A stretch of DNA of 64,000 nt from Candidatus Thiothrix putei (lineage in GTDB: Bacteria > Pseudomonadota > Gammaproteobacteria > Thiotrichales > Thiotrichaceae). The notes below the pieces were generated by a model. It searched no databases. It was given only the letters and a program-made list of their open reading frames with translations, and was not told the DNA's origin. Shown here piece by piece: positions 10,273 through 20,208 of this stretch (the stretch's first letter is position 1; each line of letters starts with the position of its first letter). Made by a program: the position numbers and the translations under genes. The DNA lies in NCBI GenBank assembly GCA_029972225.1, contig CP124756.1, positions 3,268,001 to 3,332,000 on the forward strand, given 5' to 3'.

Positions 10273-11493
10273 CAGGGCAATCGCTTGAAAGTTTGGTTGC
10301 AAAACATGCATAAATAAGGTTTTTCCCGAAAGGACAAAACCGATGCCGAACTTGCCGTCCAGCGCTATCAGCCGCCTACTGGAACAGTTGTCAGTTTTAG
10401 AAGACCCACGCCAGCAAGCCAAAGTTCTCTACCCCCTACCTGAAATCCTATTGCTGGGTTTGGCAGGCAGCTTAGCAGGGGCAGACGATGTGGTGGAAAT
10501 GGTGCGCTGGGCAAAGCTAAACGCGGATTTCCTGCGCCGCTATTATCCCTATGCACGGGGCTTTCCCAGCCATGACACGGTGAGTGACGTGTTCAACGCG
10601 CTGAATGCTAAGCTGTTTTCGGAACTGTTTATCCGTTGGACAAACAGCCTGTCCGCAGGGGAGGCTGACCTATTGAACATTGACGGCAAAACCTCACGGC
10701 GCAGTGGTGGCAACGGGCAGAACCCTCTGCACCTGGTGTCAGCGTGGGCAAACCAGCAAAATCTAGTGCTGGGGCAGGAAGCCACCGACCAGAAATCCAA
10801 TGAAATCACTGCCATCCCCGCCTTGCTACGCAAGCTCGACATTGAAGGCTGCTTGATCACCATTGATGCGATGGGGACACAAAAGGCCATCGCCAAGCAA
10901 ATCGTGGAAGCAGGCGGTGATTACCTACTGGCAGTCAAAGACAATCAGAAAACGTTAGCAGAAGACATCGCCCTGTTTTTCGAAAAGCCGCCTGCCGGTT
11001 ATGTGCTGGATGAAGACACCCAGGTGGAAAAAGACCACGGGCGGCTCGAAACCCGCCGTTGCCGCATTTGCACCGATGTTGCTTGGTTGGAACAACGGCA
11101 GGAATGGGCAGGACTTGCCAGCATCATCTGTATCGAGTCCTGGGTCGAAAAAGCAGGAAAATCCACCTATTCCATCCGCCACTACATCTGTTCACTGGCG
11201 ATGATCGCCAAGGCCGCACAATATGCCGTCCGCTCCCACTGGGCAATCGAAAACAAGTTGCATTGGGTGCTGGATGTCCTGATGCGGGAAGATTTGGCGA
11301 GAAACCGTAGCAACCATGGCGCACATAATCTCGCCATCCTGCGCCACATGGGTACTAACCTGCTGCGCAATGACAAAACCAACAAACATAGCCTCAAAGT
11401 CCGTCGTAAACAGGCAGGGTGGTCAACTGACTATCTGGCACAACTGCTGGAGCAAGTCATGTAAGTAAGGCGATTATTCAAGCGATTGCCCTA
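10273..11493 (+). mobile_element. ISAs1-family insertion sequence inside the secG 3' end
   Basis: A 1221-bp element. Terminal repeats AGGGCAATCGCTTGAA (left, from 10274) and its exact complement (right, to 11492) are 16 bp. The outermost base differs: C on the left, T on the right when read outward-in. A perfect 10-bp target duplication CATCGGCAAC flanks it (10263-10272 and 11494-11503). Removing the element and one duplication restores an open secG frame, so the insertion is recent. Confidence 0.93.
10343..11464 (+). CDS. ISAs1-family DDE transposase
   Basis: Intact 373-residue transposase of the ISAs1 family. Typical features are the N-terminal LEDPRQQAKVLYPLPEILLL, the first aspartate region LLNIDGKTSRRS, the second aspartate region LITIDAMGTQKAIA and the C-terminal HWAIENKLHWVLDVLMRED that carries the catalytic glutamate. 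It is the only gene of the element and looks functional. It is transcribed opposite to secG. Confidence 0.93.
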   Translation: MPNLPSSAISRLLEQLSVLEDPRQQAKVLYPLPEILLLGLAGSLAGADDVVEMVRWAKLNADFLRRYYPYARGFPSHDTVSDVFNALNAKLFSELFIRWTNSLSAGEADLLNIDGKTSRRSGGNGQNPLHLVSAWANQQNLVLGQEATDQKSNEITAIPALLRKLDIEGCLITIDAMGTQKAIAKQIVEAGGDYLLAVKDNQKTLAEDIALFFEKPPAGYVLDEDTQVEKDHGRLETRRCRICTDVAWLEQRQEWAGLASIICIESWVEKAGKSTYSIRHYICSLAMIAKAAQYAVRSHWAIENKLHWVLDVLMREDLARNRSNHGAHNLAILRHMGTNLLRNDKTNKHSLKVRRKQAGWSTDYLAQLLEQVM

Positions 11494-11926
11494 CATCGGC
11501 AACTGGTTTTTTCTCATCAACCACTGCCTTTTCTTCAACTTTGTTAGACGGCTTAGCATCAACAGCAGGCGGAACATCGCTAGAGGCTTTCTCGGCGGCA
11601 GGTGCTGGTGGTACATCACTTGACGGTGCTGCCGGGGTTTCTGTCTTGGTTTCTGGTGCAGCAGATTGCATAATGCTGACGGATTCCAGCGTGCGCCCTG
11701 ATGCCAAAAATGCCAAGGCCAATGCCACCAAGAAAAAGACGGTCGCTAGAATACCGGTGGTACGACTCAAAAAGTTCGCTGAACCTTGCGAGCCAAATAC
11801 CGTACCCGACGCACCGCTACCAAACGCAGCACCTGCATCAGCACCTTTGCCCTGTTGCATTAGGATTAACACAATCATAGCCACAGAAACAACGATCAAA
11901 ATGATCAACAAGACATTGTATAACAT
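11474..11926 (-). CDS. secG: Preprotein translocase subunit SecG (C-terminus altered by IS)
   Basis: Auxiliary membrane subunit of the SecYEG translocon. From the ATG at 11926 (MLYNVLLIILIV) it has two transmembrane segments around residues 1-25 and 50-73, separated by GKGADAGAAFGSGASGTVFG, a SecG hallmark. The acidic, alanine-proline-rich tail is variable in the family. The last six residues (VGQSLE) and the stop are supplied by the inserted ISAs1 element, replacing EKPVQEKK. Both membrane segments are intact, so function is probably kept. Confidence 0.92.
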   Translation of the reverse strand: MLYNVLLIILIVVSVAMIVLILMQQGKGADAGAAFGSGASGTVFGSQGSANFLSRTTGILATVFFLVALALAFLASGRTLESVSIMQSAAPETKTETPAAPSSDVPPAPAAEKASSDVPPAVDAKPSNKVEEKAVVDEKKPVADVGQSLE

Positions 11927-11939
11927 AGTTTTTTGAACC

Positions 11940-12692
11940 TTAGTTACCGGCCTTGCAAATAGCCAAGAATTCGTTGGCATCCAGTGATGCACCACCAATT
12001 AGGCCACCGTCAATATCCGGCATTGCAAACAATTCAGCAGCATTCGCACCTTTGACGCTGCCACCGTATAAAATCTGTACTTTCGCTGCAACCGCTGCAT
12101 TCAGCGTCGCCAATTTGCCCCGAATAAACGCATGAACATCCTGCGCTTGTTGCGGACTAGCGGTTTTACCCGTACCAATCGCCCACACCGGTTCGTAAGC
12201 AATCACACCGTCAGTCAATGCTTCCACACCTTCCAGTGCAATCACCGCATCCAATTGACGCGCCACGACCGCTTCGGTAATGCCTGCTTCACGCTCCTCC
12301 AGCGTTTCGCCCACACACAGAATCGGTTTGAGGCCATACTTACGTGCAGCAGCAAACTTACGTGCAGTATCAGCGTCTTGCTCACCGTAAATGGCACGGC
12401 GTTCAGAGTGACCCACAATCGCGTAGTCACAGCCAAACTCCTTGAGCATCGCCCCGGAAACTTCGCCAGTGAAAGCACCTGCGTCTTGATCAGCAATATC
12501 CTGAGAACCCAGACCGATACGACTTCCAACCACCAGTGCCTGCGTCATGGGAATGTAGACGTAAGGTGGGCAAACTGCCACCGCCACATTATCCATGCCT
12601 TCCAGTCCAGCTAGAATGCCACCCATCAAAGACTCGATACTCGCCTTTGACCCGTTTAGTTTCCAGTTACCTGCAACCAATTTTTGACGCAT
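11940..12692 (-). CDS. tpiA: Triosephosphate isomerase
   Basis: Glycolytic and Calvin-cycle enzyme interconverting dihydroxyacetone phosphate and glyceraldehyde 3-phosphate, 250 residues. It starts MRQKLVAGNWKLNG (catalytic lysine of the NWKxN motif), has the catalytic histidine in IVGHSERR, the catalytic glutamate in AYEPVWAIGTGK and the phosphate-binding YGGSVK. It lies 13 bp upstream of secG, and both are probably co-transcribed with glmM. Confidence 0.97.
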   Translation of the reverse strand: MRQKLVAGNWKLNGSKASIESLMGGILAGLEGMDNVAVAVCPPYVYIPMTQALVVGSRIGLGSQDIADQDAGAFTGEVSGAMLKEFGCDYAIVGHSERRAIYGEQDADTARKFAAARKYGLKPILCVGETLEEREAGITEAVVARQLDAVIALEGVEALTDGVIAYEPVWAIGTGKTASPQQAQDVHAFIRGKLATLNAAVAAKVQILYGGSVKGANAAELFAMPDIDGGLIGGASLDANEFLAICKAGN

Positions 12693-12768
12693 AACTCCAC
12701 CTCTCTTTCAAGCAAGGGCGAAAGATTACCTGTATAATCTGTGGAAATCAATCTTCATTCCGGGCAGG

Positions 12769-14103
12769 TCAGGCGGCAGCCCGTACCGCACTGGCGATTT
12801 GCGCTGCCAATTCAGCGGTTTCGCTGGGGTCTTCACCCTCCACCATTACCCGAATCAATGGCTCAGTGCCTGATGCACGCAACAATACCCGCCCGCGATT
12901 CCCCAATTGTTGCTCAACTTGACGCACGGCATCCTGAATCTCGATGGATTCATCCAAATTGATCTTGTGCTTTGTTGGAACATTGATCAGCGTTTGTGGG
13001 TACTTAGTCATTACGCTTTTCAGATCACGTAACGATTTGCCCGTCATGCGCATGGCACGTAACACTTGCAGTGCGGCAATGATACCATCACCCGTCGTGA
13101 TGAAATTGCGTACAATGATATGCCCAGAGGATTCGCCACCCAAATCACAATCGTGTTGCGTCATTTGCTCAATAACGTAGCGGTCGCCGACTTTGGCGCG
13201 GTAAAACGGTACGCCTAACGCCTGAATCGACTTTTCCAAGCCGAGATTACTCATCAACGTGCCAACCACGCCGCCGTGCAACTTGCCTTCAGCATGACGA
13301 TGGTGCGCAATAATGGCGAGAATCTCATCACCATCAACTGTATCACCGTGCTGATCCACCATAATCAAACGATCACCATCACCGTCCAAGGCAATACCAA
13401 GATCAGCACGATAACGTAAGACGGCATCGCACAAACCATCCACATGAGTTGCGCCGCACGCTTCATTAATATTGATGCCATCAGGCGTGTTGCCAATCGC
13501 AATGACTTCCGCACCCAATTCCTTGAAAACATCGGGTGCAACGTGGTAAGTCGCACCGTTGGCGCAATCCACCACCATCCGCAAGCCTTTCAGGGAAACC
13601 GTATTGGGCAACGCACGTTTGCAAAATTCGATGTAACGCCCCGCCGCGTCTTTAGCACGTTCGACTTTACCCAGTTCGTCGGAAGACACGGTTTTAAAGT
13701 CCATATCCAACCAACGTTCAATTTCTTCCTCCACTTCGTCGGGTAATTTTGTGCCATCACCAGAGAAAAACTTTAAGCCGTTATCATCGTAAGGGTTGTG
13801 CGAGGCACTGATTACGATTCCAGCAGAAGCACGGAACGCACGAGTTAAATAAGCCACCGCAGGCGTAGGCATCGGCCCCAACAAACGGATATTGACCCCC
13901 GCAGCTACCAAACCTGCTTGCAACGCAGATTCGAGCATATAGCCGGAAATCCGCGTATCCTTACCGATCAGCACCAAAGGATGCCCGTTACTTGCCAACA
14001 CCTTGCCAGCCGCCCAGCCCAATTTTAATACAAAGTCAGGTGTCATCGGGTAGCGCCCGATCTTGCCGCGAATCCCATCCGTGCCAAAATATTTTCTTGC
14101 CAT
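12769..14103 (-). CDS. glmM: Phosphoglucosamine mutase
   Basis: Converts glucosamine 6-phosphate to glucosamine 1-phosphate for UDP-GlcNAc and peptidoglycan synthesis; 444 residues, full length. The phosphoserine loop [12 protein letters not shown], the metal-binding DGDGDR and the sugar-binding GGESSGHI are visible. The phosphate-binding C-terminal [15 protein letters not shown] is also present. The order folP-glmM-tpiA-secG resembles other gammaproteobacteria. Confidence 0.97.
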   Translation of the reverse strand: MARKYFGTDGIRGKIGRYPMTPDFVLKLGWAAGKVLASNGHPLVLIGKDTRISGYMLESALQAGLVAAGVNIRLLGPMPTPAVAYLTRAFRASAGIVISASHNPYDDNGLKFFSGDGTKLPDEVEEEIERWLDMDFKTVSSDELGKVERAKDAAGRYIEFCKRALPNTVSLKGLRMVVDCANGATYHVAPDVFKELGAEVIAIGNTPDGININEACGATHVDGLCDAVLRYRADLGIALDGDGDRLIMVDQHGDTVDGDEILAIIAHHRHAEGKLHGGVVGTLMSNLGLEKSIQALGVPFYRAKVGDRYVIEQMTQHDCDLGGESSGHIIVRNFITTGDGIIAALQVLRAMRMTGKSLRDLKSVMTKYPQTLINVPTKHKINLDESIEIQDAVRQVEQQLGNRGRVLLRASGTEPLIRVMVEGEDPSETAELAAQIASAVRAAA

Positions 14104-14123
14104 TAGCCCATCTACCTTACTGA

Positions 14124-14939
14124 TTATCTATTCATGACTGCGTTAACGATTTTGAGTGCATCGACCGTTGCGCCCACGTCGTGTACCCGTACAATATTTG
14201 CGCCTTGCATGGCAGCGATTACCGCGCCAGCCACACTGCCATGCAAACGTCCCTCTATCGGACGATTATCCAACAAAGTGCCGATCATGGATTTACGTGA
14301 AAGCCCCACGAGTATAGGCAAGCCCAAATCAGAAAACGCCGTCAATCCGCGCAATAAGTCCACATTATGCGACAAAGTTTTCCCAAATCCAAACCCTGGA
14401 TCAAGAATTAAGCGCTGCCGTGCTATTCCAGCCGTTTCACAAGCCGCAATGCGCTCTTGAAAGAATTGTGAAACATCCGGCACCACATCGTGATAGTGAG
14501 GTGATTGCTGCATGGTGCGCGGTTGCCCCTGCATATGCATCAGGCAAACTGGCACGGTAAGCGGCGCACAGGCTATCAAGGCACCGGGTTGCTGTAAAGC
14601 ACACACATCATTGATTAAATCAGCGCCTGCACCAACTGCCGCCAGCATCACCTCAGGTTTGCTGGTATCCACCGACAACGGCACGTCAAAACGTTCACGA
14701 ATTGCGGCAATCACCGGAATAACCCGCTCCAACTCCTCTTCAATTGAGACAGAAGCCGCACCGGGGCGCGTGGATTCCCCACCCACATCAATAATATCCA
14801 CACCCTCAGACAACATTTGCTCAACGTGTTGTAAGGCGCGGTCACGCGCATGAAATCGACCACCGTCAGAAAACGAATCCGGCGTAACATTCAGGATGCC
14901 CATTACCTGTACAGAAGATTGCGTGATTTGCCATGCCAT
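14124..14939 (-). CDS. folP: Dihydropteroate synthase
   Basis: Folate-biosynthesis enzyme joining p-aminobenzoate to the pterin pyrophosphate, 271 residues from the ATG at 14939 (MAWQITQ). Motifs visible are [34 protein letters not shown] and [18 protein letters not shown] five codons upstream is an alternative start with no better ribosome-binding site. It lies between ftsH and glmM, its classic place. Confidence 0.96.
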   Translation of the reverse strand: MAWQITQSSVQVMGILNVTPDSFSDGGRFHARDRALQHVEQMLSEGVDIIDVGGESTRPGAASVSIEEELERVIPVIAAIRERFDVPLSVDTSKPEVMLAAVGAGADLINDVCALQQPGALIACAPLTVPVCLMHMQGQPRTMQQSPHYHDVVPDVSQFFQERIAACETAGIARQRLILDPGFGFGKTLSHNVDLLRGLTAFSDLGLPILVGLSRKSMIGTLLDNRPIEGRLHGSVAGAVIAAMQGANIVRVHDVGATVDALKIVNAVMNR

Positions 14940-14954
14940 TGCGTGATTCCACAA

Positions 14955-14984
14955 ACAAAAGGCGCGAGTGCAATACTCGCGCCT
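14955..14984 (-). terminator. Rho-independent terminator after ftsH
   Basis: Perfect 9-bp GC-rich stem (GGCGCGAGT with ACTCGCGCC, 14961-14969 and 14975-14983) with a 5-base loop. Read on the minus strand it is followed by TTTTGTTTGT. It separates ftsH from folP. Confidence 0.85.
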
Positions 14985-15014
14985 TGATTCAATGAAGTGT
15001 GATACTAACGAAGC

Positions 15015-16946
15015 TTAATGCGAACTAGCCGCTCCGCCAATCACGCCACTATCGGTTTTGTTGCCGTCAATAGGACGTGATTTCGTTGGCGTGCCTTTGC
15101 CCCCAGAAGAATCATCATCAGTCCAATCGGCTGGTGGTGGTGGCGTTTCGCCACGCATCAACGCATCCACCTGCCCACGATCAATGGTCTCATACTTCAT
15201 CAGTGCTTGCGCCATGGCGTGCAACACACTCATTTTGTCGGTGAGGATTTGCTTAGCACGGGTGTAGTTACGATCAATCACTTCGCGAATTTCACCGTCA
15301 ATAGCATGTGCGGTTTCATCGGAAACATGTTTATGCTGCGTGACCGAGCGCCCTAAGAACACTTCGCCTTCATCTTCTGAATAAGCTAGTGGCCCCATGC
15401 GGCTGGATAAGCCCCACTTAGTGACCATGTTACGCGCAATACTGGTCGCCCGTTCGATGTCGTTAGAAGCACCCGTGGTAACACCTTCTAAACCGTAGAT
15501 CAGCTCTTCAGCAATACGACCACCGTACAAGCTAGAAATCTGACTTTCCAAGCGCTGCTTACTGGCACTGTAACGGTCTTCTTCCGGCAAATACATGGTG
15601 ACACCCAACGCACGACCACGTGGAATGATGCTGACTTTGTAGACCGGATCGTGTTCAGGAACACTCAACCCCACAATGGCATGACCCGCTTCGTGGTAAG
15701 CCGTTGCTAGTTTTTCATCTTCCTTCATGACCATTGACTTGCGCTCAGCACCCATCATGATCTTGTCTTTGGCTTTCTCAAACTCATTCATATCAACGGT
15801 GCGCTTGTTACCACGCGCCGCAAACAATGCAGCTTCATTTACCAAGTTAGCCAAATCAGCACCGGAGAAACCCGGCGTACCGCGTGCAATCAGGGATGGT
15901 CTAACATCATCGCCCAATGGCACTTTGCGCATGTGAACCTTAAGAATTTGCTCACGACCGCGTACATCAGGCAATGGCACGACGACTTGGCGGTCGAAAC
16001 GACCGGGACGCAACAAGGCTGCATCCAATACGTCAGGGCGGTTAGTGGCAGCAATCACGATAATACCTTCACTGCCTTCAAAACCGTCCATCTCGACCAG
16101 TAATTGGTTAAGGGTTTGCTCACGTTCATCATGACCACCGCCTAAACCAGCACCACGCTGACGACCTACCGCATCAATTTCGTCGATGAAAATAATGCAC
16201 GGCGCATGTTTCTTAGCTTGCTCAAACATATCACGTACACGGGAAGCTCCGACGCCGACAAACATTTCCACAAAATCGGAGCCGGAAATACTGAAAAATG
16301 GCACTTTAGCTTCACCTGCTATGGCTTTTGCCAGCAAGGTTTTACCCGTGCCCGGTGACCCCACCATCAATACGCCACGCGGAATCTTACCGCCAAGTTT
16401 TTGGAATTTACCCGGATCACGCAGAAACTCAACCAGCTCAGCAACTTCATCTTTGGCCTCTTCGCAACCAGCCACATCATTGAAATTAACTTTAACTTGG
16501 TCTTCAGTCATCATGCGAGCGCGACTTTTGCCGAAAGACATAGCCCCTCGTCCACCGCCACCACCTTGCATTTGACGCATGATATAAATCCACAAGCCAA
16601 TGATCAGCAGGAAAGGTACCCAGCTAATGATAATATCCCAAAGCACAGAGCGCTCTTCTGGCGGTGATGCTTGGAACTTAACTTTATTAGCGACCAAATC
16701 ATCAACTAACTTAGCGTCATTTGGCGGACTATATGTAATAAATCGGCTATTGTTACTGTCAAGTCCAATAATTTTCTGCCCTTTGATGTCAACTTCCTTG
16801 ACACTCCCATTCCGAACATTCGTCAAAAAGTCCGAGTAGGGCACAGCAGCAGCAGGCTGAGCCGGAACACTGAATTTGCTGAACACTGCAATCAATACGA
16901 AAGCAATAACAGCCCAAATCAGCAAATTTTTGGTTAAATCGTTCAA
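15015..16946 (-). CDS. ftsH: ATP-dependent zinc metalloprotease FtsH
   Basis: Membrane-anchored AAA+ protease that degrades misfolded membrane proteins and short-lived regulators. 643 residues: two transmembrane helices near residues 7-24 and 105-122, Walker A GSPGTGKT, Walker B FIDEID, the SRH region [19 protein letters not shown], and the zinc site HEAGH with a downstream aspartate. The C-terminal tail is low-complexity. Placed next to rlmE as in many gammaproteobacteria. Confidence 0.97.
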   Translation of the reverse strand: MNDLTKNLLIWAVIAFVLIAVFSKFSVPAQPAAAVPYSDFLTNVRNGSVKEVDIKGQKIIGLDSNNSRFITYSPPNDAKLVDDLVANKVKFQASPPEERSVLWDIIISWVPFLLIIGLWIYIMRQMQGGGGGRGAMSFGKSRARMMTEDQVKVNFNDVAGCEEAKDEVAELVEFLRDPGKFQKLGGKIPRGVLMVGSPGTGKTLLAKAIAGEAKVPFFSISGSDFVEMFVGVGASRVRDMFEQAKKHAPCIIFIDEIDAVGRQRGAGLGGGHDEREQTLNQLLVEMDGFEGSEGIIVIAATNRPDVLDAALLRPGRFDRQVVVPLPDVRGREQILKVHMRKVPLGDDVRPSLIARGTPGFSGADLANLVNEAALFAARGNKRTVDMNEFEKAKDKIMMGAERKSMVMKEDEKLATAYHEAGHAIVGLSVPEHDPVYKVSIIPRGRALGVTMYLPEEDRYSASKQRLESQISSLYGGRIAEELIYGLEGVTTGASNDIERATSIARNMVTKWGLSSRMGPLAYSEDEGEVFLGRSVTQHKHVSDETAHAIDGEIREVIDRNYTRAKQILTDKMSVLHAMAQALMKYETIDRGQVDALMRGETPPPPADWTDDDSSGGKGTPTKSRPIDGNKTDSGVIGGAASSH

Positions 16947-17002
16947 GTGACTTCTCCACTATCAACTGGCGTTATCCATATGCAACACCTATTGCTAGGA
17001 TA

Positions 17003-17623
17003 TTACAACACAAAACCTTGCGCTAATACATAAACCTCCCTGCTGCGTGGTCTTGATGCAGCCGGTTTTCGCACTTTTACTGTTTTAAAACTGCTGCGGA
17101 CATCACGGAGAAACGCCTCAGAGCCATCCCCTTGAAACAATTTCACCAAAAAAGTACCACCGGGCTTTAATACTTGTCGTGCCATATCCAGTGCAAGTTC
17201 ACACAAATGTATAGAGCGTGGTTGGTCAACAGCATCTACACCACTCATATTGGGGGCCATATCAGAAATAACAAGATCTGCTTTATCCCCTCCTAACAAA
17301 CTCAAGATTTCTGTTAAAACAGATTCCTCACGGAAATCTCCCAATACAAACTCCACAAACGGCAAAGGATCAATAGGAAGAATATCACTAGCAACAATTC
17401 TACCTTTTTGTCCCACAAACTTGGTTGCATATTGACTCCAACCACCAGGTGCTGCACCTAAATCAACCACCTTCATACCCGACTGTAAAAGGCGATCTTT
17501 ATCCTGAATTTCCTGTAATTTGTAGACCGCCCGTGAACGATACCCTTCTTGTTGCGCTTTTTTGACGTATTCGTCACTAAAATGCTCACCCAACCACCGT
17601 TGACTGCTTTTGCTTCTTGCCAT
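17003..17623 (-). CDS. rlmE: 23S rRNA 2'-O-ribose methyltransferase RlmE
   Basis: S-adenosylmethionine-dependent methyltransferase for U2552 of 23S rRNA (FtsJ/RrmJ), 206 residues, normal length. The SAM motif [12 protein letters not shown] and the catalytic tetrad region are visible: K in [11 protein letters not shown] in [12 protein letters not shown] in [10 protein letters not shown]. Divergent from yhbY with only 46 bp between the starts, so the two promoters overlap. Confidence 0.96.
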   Translation of the reverse strand: MARSKSSQRWLGEHFSDEYVKKAQQEGYRSRAVYKLQEIQDKDRLLQSGMKVVDLGAAPGGWSQYATKFVGQKGRIVASDILPIDPLPFVEFVLGDFREESVLTEILSLLGGDKADLVISDMAPNMSGVDAVDQPRSIHLCELALDMARQVLKPGGTFLVKLFQGDGSEAFLRDVRSSFKTVKVRKPAASRPRSREVYVLAQGFVL

Positions 17624-17669
17624 GCCGTGTTATCACTCATTACACTTCGTCAATTTAGGGAAGCGTATC

Positions 17670-17984
17670 ATGGAAACGACTGGAACATTGACAGAAACTC
17701 AGAAAAAACGCCTACGGAGTCGTGCTCATACACTTAATCCTGTTGTCCTGATTGGTCAGCATGGACTTAAACCTACCGTGCTCGAAGAAATCACTGGGGC
17801 ACTTGACCACCATCAACTCATTAAAATCAAACTGAGTGTCGGCGATCGGGAACTACGAGATGAGATGATTGAGCAAATTACTCAATATAGCCAGTCTCAA
17901 CTGATTCAACGGGTCGGAAACGTCGCTGTACTGTATCGACGTAACGCAGACCGCCCCGATATCCTCAAAGAACAGGCTTTCTGA
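17670..17984 (+). CDS. yhbY: YhbY family ribosome-associated RNA-binding protein
   Basis: CRS1/YhbY-domain protein that binds pre-50S ribosomal particles in its characterised relatives, 104 residues from the ATG at 17670, preceded by AGGGAAG. Core segments LRSRAHTLNPVVLIGQHGL and HHQLIKIKLSVGDRELR match the family. The divergent pairing with rlmE is conserved in gammaproteobacteria. Confidence 0.93.
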   Translation: METTGTLTETQKKRLRSRAHTLNPVVLIGQHGLKPTVLEEITGALDHHQLIKIKLSVGDRELRDEMIEQITQYSQSQLIQRVGNVAVLYRRNADRPDILKEQAF

Positions 17985-18680
17985 GTGAAACCCACCACGC
18001 GTCAAGGACAAATTGAACATATTCTCCAACAGCTCTCTCATCAAGAGCTAAAGGATTTTGTGTTAGACAAAGCGCTGCAAGATAGTGACTTTCGAGACAC
18101 ATTACTCATTTGTTTTGCAGATTTACTTGGCAGTGAAGAACCTGCCGAACCCAAATACCAGCAAATGCTCGCTGATATGATGCAACGCCATGTTAATGTG
18201 GATGGCTATGTTCATTCCGCCAGTGCAAATAGTTTGACGACCGCCGTTCACAATCTACTAGACGTTGCACGCAAAGCTACTACCCCAACGCGTGAAACCT
18301 TAGACTTGTGCTTAGCGGTAATCAGTAGCCTCCTCCCGAAGCTGGCAGAGAAAATGGAAGACCCCGAAGAGCACATCTATAGCTTGATGAATACCTCCTG
18401 CACAATTTTATGGGAATGCTACAGTGTGCTACCGCCTGAACGTCAACAAGCCTTATTTGATCGCATCTTACAGGAATACACCAAACCCCTTTACCTTGAT
18501 CTGGATTTAGACAGCCACCTACTCGCCTTACTAAAAGATTGGGCGAAACACGACAACAAGCGTCAAAGCGTTTGCCTACATCAACTAGAAAAGTGGCTTA
18601 AGACACTCAAACAGGATCATTGGCGTAAGCATTACTTACTGGAACAAACAAATACATTGTTAACCTATTGGAAAACCTAA
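17985..18680 (+). CDS. Helical hypothetical protein
   Basis: 231 residues, starting with GTG immediately after the yhbY stop. The product is all-helical in appearance, acidic, with no signal peptide or membrane segment. The N-terminal pattern LSHQELKDFVLDKALQDSDF resembles the helical region accompanying SWIM-type zinc finger proteins, but no zinc motif is present, so I do not assign a function. Its TAA stop lies inside the last codons of the convergent L,D-transpeptidase pseudogene (the two overlap by 4 bp). Confidence 0.7.
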   Translation: MKPTTRQGQIEHILQQLSHQELKDFVLDKALQDSDFRDTLLICFADLLGSEEPAEPKYQQMLADMMQRHVNVDGYVHSASANSLTTAVHNLLDVARKATTPTRETLDLCLAVISSLLPKLAEKMEDPEEHIYSLMNTSCTILWECYSVLPPERQQALFDRILQEYTKPLYLDLDLDSHLLALLKDWAKHDNKRQSVCLHQLEKWLKTLKQDHWRKHYLLEQTNTLLTYWKT

Positions 18681-18738
18681 AGTTGCAATGTCGCTAACTG
18701 ATCTTTAGGTATTTGTATTAACAATGGATTAGCTGATA

Positions 18739-19873
18739 TACCTTACAGCGTCAAGACCTGAACATTTTTAAAGGTTTGAAAATTTGTTGTCATCAACTGG
18801 GTCAGTTCTTTCTTGTGATCGGTATCCAGCTTGTCGAGACAGTTGGTGATGGCCGCCTTGAAAGCGGGAAACTTATCATAGTATTTCGAGTACAAGCATT
18901 TTTTCTTGACGAACTTCCACAACCGTTCAATCAGATTGAGGTTGGGTGAATAGGTCGGTAAAAATAATAGTTCAATATTGAGCCTTTTCGCACAGGCAAA
19001 CACGGCTTCACAGCGTTGATACTTGGCATTATCCAAGACCAAAGTGATCGGTATTTTGAGTGCTAACGCTGCAATTTTTTCCAATAATTCACACACGCTG
19101 TTAGCGTTGATATAGGAGTCGTTAGTGATCGTGATGAGTTGTAGCGTTATCGCATTGAGTGCGCCCAATACGTTGTAGCGTTGTCGACCACAGGGGGCTT
19201 TGATGAATACGCGGGAAAATGACCACAAAAACCCCAGAAACGGTGCTAACACGAAGTGGGCGGCATCGACAAAAAAGGGCGCGTTTGCCCTCCTTAGCCT
19301 CCTGAATGCGCGGTTTTAGTTCATTTTCCAGGAACTTTTCTTGTGCTTCCACATCAGCTTTGGCGGGTATCATCCCCACTTTACGGATGTCCATCCCTAT
19401 TTTCTTCATAAAGACACGTACCCTGTCCTCACTGCGTTTGATGCCTGTCAGCTCCTCAATCTTAGCGGCTGCCGCCTTGCTGGTTGCGGGGGGATATTCA
19501 CGAAAATAGGCTTCAATCTTGTCTTTATATGCCATCAAATCACTCTGTGGTTTATTGAATCGTATTTCTTTAAGAGCTTCTAAACCGTTAGGTTGTAGGT
19601 AGGCGTTTAGGTAGGCAAGCAGCGTGGCTTCTGTAATCCTTTCCAATCGTTTGATTTCCTTATGCGTCAACTGTTGGGATTTCAGGTACAGCACGGACAT
19701 TTTCTTACGGACTCTGGGATGAGGATGGCGCTCCTTCCAGTAGAACAGCTCCGCTATCTCATCCTCAGTGAAAGTGATTTTTAATGTCATACATTACTCA
19801 TGGCTGCTTTTGTTACCAGTCATCTAACCATATTTCCCTGATCAAAAAAACTATTTTATGGCACGGACTGGTA
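18739..19873 (-). mobile_element. IS630-type insertion sequence, copy 1
   Basis: 1135-bp element bounded by TACC at one end and GGTA at the other, flanked by TA on both sides (18737-18738 and 19874-19875), the target typical of IS630. It is inverted relative to copy 2 (20209-21344) and one base shorter, the difference being a T6 instead of T7 tract in the transposase. It interrupts the last 20 codons of the L,D-transpeptidase gene. Confidence 0.9.
18743..19790 (-). pseudogene. IS630-type transposase with broken frameshift site
   Basis: The same transposase as copy 2: a helix-turn-helix part (from ATG 19790) and a DDE part ending at 18743. The first catalytic aspartate lies in FVDAAHF just after the frame change, the second in LVLDNAKYQ and the glutamate in LNLIERLW. 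The slippery tract reads T6 here (19271-19276 on the plus strand as A6). Joining the parts would therefore need a +1 or -2 shift instead of -1, so this copy is probably not autonomous. Confidence 0.8.
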
Positions 19874-20208
19874 TAACTGCAACCAACTCAATACATCTAG
19901 CAAATCATGAGTCGCCATTGCTGTACACCCCGCAGTCGGAGTCTCAGGACTTAGCCAAACATGCAGAAAAATAGCACTGCCACGTCCGACTAAGGTTGGG
20001 AATAGATTGTGACCAATCATCATACCATATTCATATTGATGATCATCACGGCGCATTCGCTCAAATGACCTCCAGTGCTGCTTAGGCTCGTTAGACAACG
20101 TTGGCGCAAGCGTGCGCCAACGATTGTAATCAGGAGAGTTTACATCATCAATAAAATAGTCACGTTCCCCAATGACTCGATAAGGCATTTGTATCTCAAT
20201 CTGTGTTA

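Noticed and set aside
10237-10422. A 61-codon minus-strand frame across the left end of the ISAs1 element
   Set aside because: Its last codons are the orphaned end of secG and the rest is transposon DNA; not a gene.
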